Assembly (NCBI GenBank): GCA_051530055.1
Contig: JBMGUZ010000011.1
Coordinates: 1 to 59,386 of the forward strand
DNA: 59,386 nucleotides
DNA from: Neoechinorhynchus agilis
Lineage: Eukaryota > Acanthocephala
Direction of reading: 5' to 3'
This document shows, one piece after another, positions 9,163-20,247 of the stretch. How positions within the stretch are numbered: position 1 is the stretch's first letter; each line of letters opens with the position of its first letter. The notes beneath the pieces were generated by a model. The model did no database searches and was not told the origin of the DNA. It worked only from the letters and a program-made list of their open reading frames with translations. A program made the translations under genes and the position numbers.

Positions 9163-11308
9163 TTAATTTTGCCTTCGCTTCGTATTGTACATTATTAAAT
9201 AATCATTTTGGGCACTGGTAAGATTTACTCTCGGACCCACGTACGGAATCCGCTTGGTAGCCATGTACGGAATCAGCTTCGTCCAAAAGAAATCGAGTAT
9301 TCGCTCCATGGATTCCTCGTCAAACGATGTTCCCTCTCGTAGTTTTTTAACGATATCACGAGCACCAGTGAGGATTTCGCAATCAACGCCTAAAATGAGA
9401 AGAAATTTTATTTAATAAGTGAAATTGACCAGGCATTTTATTTTTTCAGAAGGAATAAAGTTCCATTGGGACACAAATAAGTCACTGAAAAGTATAATAA
9501 TATCCTACCTTGAATAGTTCTCGTTTCTGTCATTGAAATGAATTTTTTAATCGTCAAAAGCATTGAAATCAACTGCTTGTAACCCATCGATTCCCGAAGA
9601 TCAGTTGATGTCGATTCATTTTCTGCAGAAAAAACTGATGCACGACTTTGGCAAATTTGTTCGGTGGGCGGATTGTTTATATTGGAGACTCCCAAATCTA
9701 TTAATTCCGCCGCTTGTATTGCCGATGGATCGCCATTTCCTGTTGTTAGATTTAAATGCCGTCTATCGATCCTTTGACTTTCAATTATTTCCCTTAAACC
9801 GCATTTATAAGCATCGGCGACCGTGATATATTCTAGCCAACTTCTAGCATTATTAAATATTCGTTCCTCCAAATCTTCGGGAGTGTACGGTAGCACATAT
9901 TGACTATTAACAATTAAATCTCTTCTAAATACCGAAATTATAAGCTTTAAATAAATTTAGAGTAACTCACAGTTCGTTTAGTGTTTGAGCTCGTATTTGA
10001 CACGTCTCTTCCGTTTGTTGAATCTGCTGAGGTTGATGCTGCTGCAGTGGTTGGCGTTCAGAATCTTGTTCCGAGTTTTGATCGTTTCTGATTGAAACTT
10101 CAGAATTTCCCGATTCAATTACTACTGCTTCCGGCGGAAGGTATATTCCTTCCGTTTCACTTGAATATAAAAGTTCCCTTCGTCTCTTTTCAATATTTGT
10201 TCTTATATTCTGCATAAATTCATTGGAAATTTTGACATATTCTGAAATGTTTCGCGCTTCATTGAATAGAATTTCTTCTACTAGTTCCGGAGATGTATGT
10301 ACAATCAAATCATCATTGCGAACCATATCTCCTCTTCGAAAATAAACGGAATTTAAAGCTAGAAATGTATTTAGAACAACTTACAGTGCGTTTATAGTTT
10401 GCAATCGAACTTGTGTTAAAGACATCTCTTCCGTTAGATGAATCTGCTGAGGTTGATGCTGCTGCAGTGGTTGGCGTTCAGAATCTTGTTCCGTATTTGG
10501 ATGGCTTGTGTTTACAACTTCAGAATTTCCCGATTCAATTACTTCTGCCTGAGCGTTACCACCTCGTGCTTCTTCGTTTAAACTCCGCCCTCGGTGTATT
10601 GTCTCTTCTTCTAATGTTGCTCTTATCATGCGGGCATACTCCTCGGTTGTTGTTAGATATTCCACCCAATTATCTTTTTCATCAAATATGTCTTGCTCCA
10701 TATCTTCTAGAGCGTTTGGTATCCACAAATCATAATTCGGAACCATTTCTCTTCTGGAAAAAATTAAAATATTACACTCAAAAACTTAAGAACTTACAAT
10801 GTATTTATAGTTCGGATGCGTGCCTGGCGATGAAGGCCATCCATATTTCGAGGATTTGGTGGCAACAGTTGCTGGCGCATTTGTATGTTTTGAGGTCTAA
10901 ACATAATGGGCTGCGTCCAGTATTGACTTTGGGGTTGACTACTCTGATAAAGGTGATGTTGTTCCTGTGGAGCGAATCGATAAGGAACAATCGGAGCTCT
11001 TTGTGGGGCTTGAACAAAACGGGGTTGTCCGAAAAAAGAGACTTGTTGATTTGGATATTGATTTATTGGTAGATTGTTCGATATCTGCGGTTGTTGAACT
11101 TGGGATTGATACTGACCAGCAATTTGATTGGGATCGAATTGTGGCTGCATTTAGTATTGCTGAGGGACCCTTGGAAGCCATTGAAACATGCTGCCTGGTT
11201 GAGGATTTCCATATTTTGATAAGGATTTGGCTGCTGTGGGTGTTGCCCGAAATTGTTTCCTTGGTATACCGGTTGCTGTCCAGTGTTAAATGGATTTGGA
11301 GGTTGCAT
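9163..11308 (-). pseudogene. KIX-like Q/P-rich gene, tandem copy 1 (frameshifted exon 1)
   Basis: Same five-exon layout as copy 3. Exon 1 has lost one C of a CCC run near 11209, which shifts the frame after about 37 codons. Exons 2-5 stay open and equal to copy 3. The flank just upstream of exon 1 also differs from copies 2 and 3 (about 11336-11345). It could still make an N-terminally altered protein from an internal start, but as read it is a damaged copy. Confidence 0.75.
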
Positions 11309-13004
11309 TTGAATTACACACCTAAAAATACGAATGGCCAAATTCGATGTTACGTTAGCAAATAAGTTATTGAGCCGCAATGTTAAACATTATTTTTGTT
11401 TTCTATCGATAAAATTAAAAAAAGTGGCGGTTTGGGACTTCATCGACGAAGACGAAATGGATGCAGAATACTTTATTTTAGTTAGGTACAAAAAATGTTC
11501 TTCTATTCGGAAGGGGTAAATTCGACCTCGGAATATTGATAAATATTTTGGAAAATCTTAGATTTTTGTGTTGTAATAATTTTTGCAAGTTGATTCATTA
11601 GCATTTTTAAAAGTTTGTAATCAGTCTTCTCCTAAGGTTAAAAATCTCAAGGAAATTTAAATACAGAGAAAATGTATTAAATGATCAACTAACGATGGAA
11701 TTTTTCACCCATTCCTTAATGATTTTCGTATTTTTATGCGATCGCTTTATTTAGTTTTTTAAAGCTAAACATAAGTTTTACTGGCGATTTTTTTGCACTA
11801 TTGAAGATTGAAAATTTGGCCAAAAACGAAAAAAAGTTTTTATTGTATTTCACTATTTTAAATAAGTTTTCGTTCAAATATGTCCTCAGGCAGACCAGCA
11901 AAGTCATAATTCTTAAAGATTCAATTGAAAAAAACTGTGATTTCGATGAAATATAAAGCCAATAGGAAAGATGATCTCATTTTAATAGAAATCGGATTTG
12001 AACTTGGGTCTTTTCATTGGGAAATTGAACATTTATTTGACTCGAGAATTGATGATGTGTATTTTCAAATGATTTACTGGTTTTCAGTCACAAAAAGGTT
12101 AGTAAATTTTATGATTGACATTCATCGAGAACGTCTTCTTCAGATTCAACTGCTCTGAATTTTATCTCGAACATCTGAGCAGTTTTAATCTAGAAAGTAC
12201 GAGACGTTCTTGAAGAGTTTAAATAAATCCAATAATCGTTAAGTTGCCATTTTTTGTTTAATTTTAACGGGTTTTAACTGACGTTTACAAAAAGCGATTC
12301 CGCGGTCAAATATTCGTGGGCTGTACTTGAATTCTTCTTAAAGGTCAACTTAAAAGTCCCGCCGCCGTAACGAACTCCAGCATTCCCGCTTTATATTTTG
12401 AACTAGAAATCGGAATATCTGAAGTGGAAAATTTCTAACGATAATTTGATTTCGATGCTGGTAGTCGTTTAAATTCTTAACTTCATTTGAGCGATAGTGA
12501 ATTATTAGCGAACGGTGTTAAAGTGATTTTCGCCAATGACTGCTTTCCCACTTTTTTTAGGGTGTTATAAATTTTGAAAACTCGAATGTTTCGCTACATT
12601 GCTCATTGAAATTCCAAATCATTTCAATAGAAAACAAATTCGATATCTAATATTTTTCTATTATTGACCAGATAATCGTAACTCTCGAAGAGAAAATCGC
12701 AATGTCATGAAATTTCATTTTATCCACGATTCCGAGATGCGTTTACAATGCGAGATTTAGAACATTTGGTCCTTTAAAGTATTTTAACTTATTTTAATGC
12801 ATCTTTCGCCCACTGTCGTCCGTTTCCCCCATTTAAAACCTTTCAATGATTCACCAATTTACATGGTACACACAACAAATACGAAAAAGTCATTTTTTTT
12901 TAAAATTTCATCCTTCCATCACAAATATCAAATGAAATCTCTTCGGTTCTTGCATCTTGAACCTCATCGATTGTAGTTTCTCTTATCCATTGTTACGAGC
13001 AACC

Positions 13005-15156
13005 TTAATTTTGCCTTCGCTTCGTATTGTACATTATTAAATAATCATTTTGGGCACTGGTAAGATTTACTCTCGGACCCACGTACGGAATCCGCTTGGT
13101 AGCCATGTACGGAATCAGCTTCGTCCAAAAGAAATCGAGTATTCGCTCCATGGATTCCTCGTCAAACGATGTTCCCTCTCGTAGTTTTTTAACGATATCA
13201 CGAGCACCAGTGAGGATTTCGCAATCAACGCCTAAAATGAGAAGAAATTTTATTTAATAAGTGAAATTGACCAGGCATTTTATTTTTTCAGAAGGAATAA
13301 AGTTCCATTGGGACACAAATAAGTCACTGAAAAGTATAATAATATCCTACCTTGAATAGTTCTCGTTTCTGTCATTGAAATGAATTTTTTAATCGTCAAA
13401 AGCATTGAAATCAACTGCTTGTAACCCATCGATTCCCGAAGATCAGTTGATGTCGATTCATTTTCTGCAGAAAAACTGATGCACGACTTTGGCAGATTTG
13501 TTCGGTGGGCGGATTGTTTATATTGGAGACTCCCAAATCTATTAATTCCGCCGTTGGTATTGCCGATGGATCGCCATTTCCTGTTGTTAGATTTAAATGC
13601 CGTCTATCGATCCTTTGACTTTCAATTATTTCCCTTAAACCGCATTTATAAGCATCGGCGACCGTGATATATTCTAGCCAACTTCTAGCATTATTAAATA
13701 TTCGTTCCTCCAAATCTTCGGGAGTGTACGGTAGCACATATTGACTATTAACAATTAAATCTCTTCTAAATACCGAAATTATAAGCTTTAAATAAATTTA
13801 GAGTAACTCACAGTTCGTTTAGTGTTTGAGCTCGTATTTGACACGTCTCTTCCGTTTGTTGAATCTGCTGAGGTTGATGCTGCTGCAGTGGTTGGCGTTC
13901 AGAATCTTGTTCCGAGTTTTGATCGTTTCTGATTGAAACTTCAGAATTTCCTGATTCAATTACTACTGCTTCCGGCGGAAGGTATATTCCTTCCGTTTCA
14001 CTTGAATATAAAAGTTCCCTTCGTCTCTTTTCAATATTTGTTCTTATATTCTGCATAAATTCATTGGAAATTTTGACATATTCTGAAATGTTTCGCGCTT
14101 CATTGAATAGAAAATTTCTTCTACTAGTTCGGAGATGTATGTACATGCAATCAAATCATCATTGCGAACCATATCTCCTCTTCGAAAATAAACGAATTCC
14201 AAAGCTAGAAATGTATTTAGAACAACTTACAGTGCGTTTATAGTTTGCAATCGAACTTGTGTTAAAGACATCTCTTCCGTTTGTTGAATCTGCTGAGGTT
14301 GATGCTGCTGCAGTGGTTGGCGTTCAGAATCTTGTTCCGTATTTGGATGGCTTGTGTTTACAACTTCAGAATTTCCCGATTCAATTACTTCTGCCTGGGC
14401 GTTACCACCTCGTGCTTCTTCGTTTAAACTCCGCCCTCGGTGTATTGTCTCTTCTTCTAATGTTGCTCTTATCATGCGGGCATACTCCTCAGTTGTTGTT
14501 AAATCATTCCACCCAATTATCTTTTTCATCAAATATGTCTTGCTCCATATCTTCTAGAGCGTTTGGTATCCACAAATCATAATTCGGAACCATTTCTCTT
14601 CTGGAAAAAATTAAAATATTACACTCAAAAACTTAAGAACTTACAATGTATTTATAGTTCGGATGCGTGCCTGGCGATGAAGGCCATCCATATTTCGAGG
14701 ATTTGGTGGCAACAGTTGCTGGCGCATTTGTATGTTTTGAGGTCTAAACATAATGGGCTGCGTCCAGTATTGACTTTGGGGTTGACTACTCTGATAAAGG
14801 TGATGTTGTTCCTGTGGAGCGAATCGATAAGGAATAATCGGAGCTCTTTGTGGGGCTTGAACAAAACGGGGTTGTCCGAAAAAAGAGACTTGTTGATTTG
14901 GATATTGATTTATTGGTAGATTGTTCGATATCTGCGGTTGTTGGACTTGGGATTGATACTGACCAGCAATTTGATTGGGATCGAATTGTGGCTGCATTTG
15001 GTATTGCTGAGGGACCCTTGGAAGCCATTGAAACATGCTGCCTGGTTGAGGATTTCCCATATTTTGATAAGGATTTGGCTGCTGTGGGTGTTGCCCGAAA
15101 TTGTTTCCTTGGTATACCGGTTGCTGTCCAGTGTTAAATGGATTTGGAGGTTGCAT
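13005..15156 (-). pseudogene. KIX-like Q/P-rich gene, tandem copy 2 (several indels)
   Basis: Exon 1 (171 codons) is intact. Exon 2 has an altered WNDLTTTEEY region with a shifted start, exon 3 has indels near 14110-14145, and exon 4 lost one A near 13470. The frames of exons 2-4 are therefore broken. It is probably a recent pseudogene of copy 3. Confidence 0.75.
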
Positions 15157-16866
15157 TTGAATTACACCTAAAAATACGAATGGCGGTCGATGTTACGTTA
15201 GCAAATAAGTTATTGAGCCGCAATGTTAAACATTATTTTTGTTTTCTATCGATAAAATTAAAAAAAGTGGCGGTTTGGGACTTCATCGACGAAGACGAAA
15301 TGGATGCAGAATACTTTATTTTAGTTAGGTACAAAAAATGTTCTTCTATTCGGAAGGGGTAAATTCGACCTCGGAATATTGATAAATATTTTGGAAAATC
15401 TTTGGAAAATCTTAGATTTTTGTGTTGTAATAATTTTTGCAAGTTGATTCATTAGCATTTTTAAAAGTTTGTAATCAGTCTTCTCCTAAGGTTAAAAATC
15501 TCAAGGAAATTTAAATACAGAGAAAATGTATTAAATGATCAACTAACGATGGAATTTTTCACCCATTCCTTAATGATTTTCGTATTTTTATGCGATCGCT
15601 TTATTTAGTTTTTTAAAGCTAAACATAAGTTTTACTGGCGATTTTTTTGCACTATTGAAGATGGAAAATTTGGCCAAAAACGTAAAAAAGTTTTTATTGT
15701 ATTTCACTATTTTCAATAAGTTTTCGTTCAAATATGTCCTCGGGCAGACCAGCAAAGTCATAATTCTTAAAGATTCAATTGAAAAAAACTGTGATTTCGA
15801 TGAAATATAAAGCCAATAGGAAAGATGATCTCATTTTAATAGAAATCGGATTTGAACTTAGGTCTTTTCATTGAGGAAATTGAACATTTATTTGACTCGA
15901 GAATTGATGATGTGTATTTTCAAATGATTTACTGGTTTTCAGTCACAAAAAAGGTTAGTAAATTTTATGATTGACATTCATCGAAGACGTCTTCTTCAGA
16001 TTCAACTGCTCTGAATTTTATCTCGAACATCTGAGCAGTTTTAATCTAGAAAGTACGAGACGTTCTTGAAGAGTTTAAATAAATCCAATAATCGTTAAGT
16101 TGCCATTTTTGTTTAATTTTAACGGGTTTTAACTTGCAGACGTTTACAAAAGGCGATTCCGCGAAGTCCAATGATTCGTGGGCTGTACTTGAATTCTTCT
16201 TAAAGGTCAACTTAAAAGTCCCGCCGCCGTAACGAACTCCAGCATTCCCGCTTTATATTTTGAACTAGAAATCGGAATATCTGAAGTGGAAAATTTCTAA
16301 CGATAATTTGATTTCGATGCTGGTAGTCGTTTAAATTCTTAACTTCATTTGAGCGATAGTGAATTATTAGCGAACGGTGTTAAAGTGATTTTCGCCAATG
16401 ACTGCTTTCCCACTTTTTTTAGGGTGTTATAAATTTTGAAAACTCGAATGTTTCGCTACATTGCTCATTGAAATTCCAAATCATTTCAATAGAAAACAAA
16501 TTCGATATCTAATATTTTTCTATTATTGACCAGATAATCGTAACTCTCGAAGAGAAAATCGCAATGTCATGAAATTTCATTTTATCCACGATTCCGAGAT
16601 GCGTTTACAATGCGAGATTTAGAACATTTGGTCCTTTAAAGTATTTTAACTTATTTTAATGCATCTTTCGCCCACTGTCGTCCGTTTCCCCCATTTAAAA
16701 CCTTTCAATGATTCACCAATTTACATGGTACACACAACAAATACGAAAAAGTCATTTTTTTTTAAAATTTCATCCTTCCATCACAAATATCAAATGAAAT
16801 CTCTTCGGTTCTTGCATCTTGAACCTCATCGATTGTAGTTTCTCTTATCCATTGTTACGAGCAACC

Positions 16867-19013
16867 TTAATTTTGCCTTCGCTTCGTATTGTACATTATT
16901 AAATAATCATTTTGGGCACTGGTAAGATTTACTCTCGGACCCACGTACGGAATCCGCTTGGTAGCCATGTACGGAATCAGCTTCGTCCAAAAGAAATCGA
17001 GTATTCGCTCCATGGATTCCTCGTCAAACGATGTTCCCTCTCGTAGTTTTTTAACGATATCACGAGCACCAGTGAGGATTTCGCAATCAACGCCTAAAAT
17101 GAGAAGAAATTTTATTTAATAAGTGAAATTGACCAGGCATTTTATTTTTTCAGAAGGAATAAAGTTCCATTGGGACACAAATAAGTCACTGAAAAGTATA
17201 ATAATATCCTACCTTGAATAGTTCTCGTTTCTGTCATTGAAATGAATTTTTTAATCGTCAAAAGCATTGAAATCAACTGCTTGTAACCCATCGATTCCCG
17301 AAGATCAGTTGATGTCGATTCATTTTCTGCAGAAAAAACTGATGCACGACTTTGGCAGATTTGTTCGGTGGGCGGATTGTTTATATTGGAGACTCCCAAA
17401 TCTATTAATTCCGCCGTTGGTATTGCCGATGGATCGCCATTTCCTGTTGTTAGATTTAAATGCCGTCTATCGATCCTTTGACTTTCAATTATTTCCCTTA
17501 AACCGCATTTATAAGCATCGGCGACCGTGATATATTCTAGCCAACTTCTAGCATTATTAAATATTCGTTCCTCCAAATCTTCGGGAGTGTACGGTAGCAC
17601 ATATTGACTATTAACAATTAAATCTCTTCTAAATACCGAAATTATAAGCTTTAAATAAATTTAGAGTAACTCACAGTTCGTTTAGTGTTTGAGCTCGTAT
17701 TTGACACGTCTCTTCCGTTTGTTGAATCTGCTGAGGTTGATGCTGCTGCAGTGGTTGGCGTTCAGAATCTTGTTCCGAGTTTTGATCGTTTCTGATTGAA
17801 ACTTCAGAATTTCCCGATTCAATTACTACTGCTTCCGGCGGAAGGTATATTCCTTCCGTTTCACTTGAATATAAAAGTTCCCTTCGTCTCTTTTCAATAT
17901 TTGTTCTTATATTCTGCATAAATTCATTGGAAATTTTGACATATTCTGAAATGTTTCGCGCTTCATTGAATAGAATTTCTTCTACTAGTTCCGGAGATGT
18001 ATGTACAATCAAATCATCATTGCGAACCATATCTCCTCTTCGAAAATAAACGGAATTTAAAGCTAGAAATGTATTTAGAACAACTTACAGTGCGTTTATA
18101 GTTTGCAATCGAACTTGTGTTAAAGACATCTCTTCCGTTAGATGAATCTGCTGAGGTTGATGCTGCTGCAGTGGTTGGCGTTCAGAATCTTGTTCCGTAT
18201 TTGGATGGCTTGTGTTTACAACTTCAGAATTTCCCGATTCAATTACTTCTGCCTGAGCGTTACCACCTCGTGCTTCTTCGTTTAAACTCCGCCCTCGGTG
18301 TATTGTCTCTTCTTCTAATGTTGCTCTTATCATGCGGGCATACTCCTCGGTTGTTGTTAGATATTCCACCCAATTATCTTTTTCATCAAATATGTCTTGC
18401 TCCATATCTTCTAGAGCGTTTGGTATCCACAAATCATAATTCGGAACCATTTCTCTTCTGGAAAAAATTAAAATATTACACTCAAAAACTTAAGAACTTA
18501 CAATGTATTTATAGTTCGGATGCGTGCCTGGCGATGAAGGCCATCCATATTTCGAGGATTTGGTGGCAACAGTTGCTGGCGCATTTGTATGTTTTGAGGT
18601 CTAAACATAATGGGCTGCGTCCAGTATTGACTTTGGGGTTGACTACTCTGATAAAGGTGATGTTGTTCCTGTGGAGCGAATCGATAAGGAACAATCGGAG
18701 CTCTTTGTGGGGCTTGAACAAAACGGGGTTGTCCGAAAAAAGAGACTTGTTGATTTGGATATTGATTTATTGGTAGATTGTTCGATATCTGCGGTTGTTG
18801 GACTTGGGATTGATACTGACCAGCAATTTGATTGGGATCGAATTGTGGCTGCATTTGGTATTGCTGAGGGACCCTTGGAAGCCATTGAAACATGCTGCCT
18901 GGTTGAGGATTTCCCATATTTTGATAAGGATTTGGCTGCTGTGGGTGTTGCCCGAAATTGTTTCCTTGGTATACCGGTTGCTGTCCAGTGTTAAATGGAT
19001 TTGGAGGTTGCAT
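16867..19013 (-). CDS. Q/P-rich protein with three KIX-helix-like repeats (intact copy 3)
   Basis: Exons 19013-18502, 18457-18089, 18037-17675, 17607-17213 and 17093-16867, all GT-AG, give 621 residues. Exon 1 is Gln/Pro/Asn-rich (NPFNTGQQPVYQGNNFGQHP). Exons 2, 3 and 4 each open with a homologous helix of about 35 residues: EDMEQDIFDEKDNWVEYL, ELVEEILFNEARNISEYV, EDLEERIFNNARSWLEYI. This resembles the last helix of KIX domains of MED15 (EMENHVFQKAKTRDEYL) and CBP (VEGDMYESANSRDEYY). Exons 2 and 3 end in a shared Gln-rich tail (SERQPLQQHQPQQI). Exon 5 encodes an unassigned C-terminus (MERILDFFWTKLIPYMATKR). Exons 2 and 3 are multiples of 3 with phase-2 borders. A Q-rich MED15- or CBP-like transcription cofactor is an inference from the helix and composition; I do not recognise the full protein. 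Confidence 0.7.
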
Positions 19014-19260
19014 TTGAATTACACCTAAAAATACGAATGGCGGTCGATGTTACGTTAGCAAATAAGTTATTGAGCCGCAATGTTAAACATTATTTTTGTT
19101 TTCTATCGATAAAATTAAAAAAAGTGGCGGTTTGGGACTTCATCGACGAAGACGAAATGGATGCAGAATACTTTATTTTAGTTAGGTACAAAAAATGTTC
19201 TTCTATTCGGAAGGGGTAAATTCGACCTCGGAATATTGATAAATATTTTGGAAAATCTTA

Positions 19261-20247
19261 ATACTTTATTGATTTGTGGTCTCGTTGATTTTACCAAAAT
19301 ATTTTTTTATGTAATAAGTTTTCGTAAATAAATTCGAAGTCTAATGAGTGAGTGTTATTGCCGTTGATCTAATAAATCGCTATGGTTATTCTCCTTACGA
19401 CTTTATTTTCATCGGGTTTTTGAAATTAAACTCCCCAAATTGACCAAAAAAGGATAACAGGGATCCTTTTTTAATTAAATAATGCCGTTAGAAAATCAAA
19501 GATAAATATTTATGTTTTTACCCGAATTAAAAACCTACCTTTTTAATATTAATATTTATTCCAGTAGTCTTGATTTTATATGTTGATGTAATTTGATTTG
19601 TTTATGAAGGATACGCAAAAACGTATCATCGATATCTTTATACATTGGCTACATGGAATTGATTGCGAGTTTATTGTTTTTCAGAATACCTGCGGAATCA
19701 TTAATGAATGGATTTAGTGACTGATTATAATAGAATATTGATGTAGTCCTCTCAGTGATATATTGAAAAGTTTTAAAGTATTTTAAAAGCGATGGAGAGT
19801 TTGAAAGTTTCACGATTGCCCGTTAAAATCTATGCTTATAAAGTCCAAAATGCAAGCAAATTTTCAATGGAAGATTAAAATTGCATAAGATCTAACAAAC
19901 CAGTTCTGCTTTACGTGAAAATGGATTTTAAGTTTTATTTCTCAAAAAAGTTGTTCGATGGGCCTCCAGGGATGTACTTAGAATTAAAGACAAAATTTGT
20001 TAGTTTAGCACCCAACAGTATTTTTTTGGAATTATAACAATGTGCCGTTTGTTCACTTTTCTTGCTTATAGGCTTCATATTGCTGACTTTTATGAAGTAA
20101 CACAACGCTCTCATTAAAGACATCCTGGCTTGTAGCAGTTCTTATATATTTGGGCGGATTTTCGTTACTTTAATTAGGTTTTAATATAGAGTTCATGCTT
20201 ACGTTAATGGCGCAAATACTTGTTCCTCGCTTGAATCTTCAAAAATC
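19261..20247. other. Intergenic, AT-rich, no gene recognised
   Basis: Unique sequence right of the tandem array. It would hold the promoter of the copy 3 gene on the left and the 3' UTR of ATG9 on the right. Only short chance ORFs are present. Confidence 0.5.

Larger units (their letters stand above)
7719..19260. repeat. Three tandem 3.85-kb segmental units
   Basis: Units at 7719-11566, 11567-15420 and 15421-19260. Each starts TGTGTTGTAATAATTTTTGC and ends near GGAAAATCTTA. They are nearly identical, with scattered substitutions and small indels, which implies recent tandem duplication. Each holds one minus-strand gene in its right part and a gene-free spacer of about 1.45 kb at its left. 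Confidence 0.95.

Noticed and set aside
10413-11072. Plus-strand 219-codon ORF in the tandem unit (also 18117-18776)
   Set aside because: It overlaps the minus-strand exons and their introns and reads as Leu-rich antisense of Q-rich coding sequence.
11807-11816. Another TGAAGATTGA hairpin element in tandem unit 2
   Set aside because: The motif arises there from a single base difference from the other units, and no hairpin follows.
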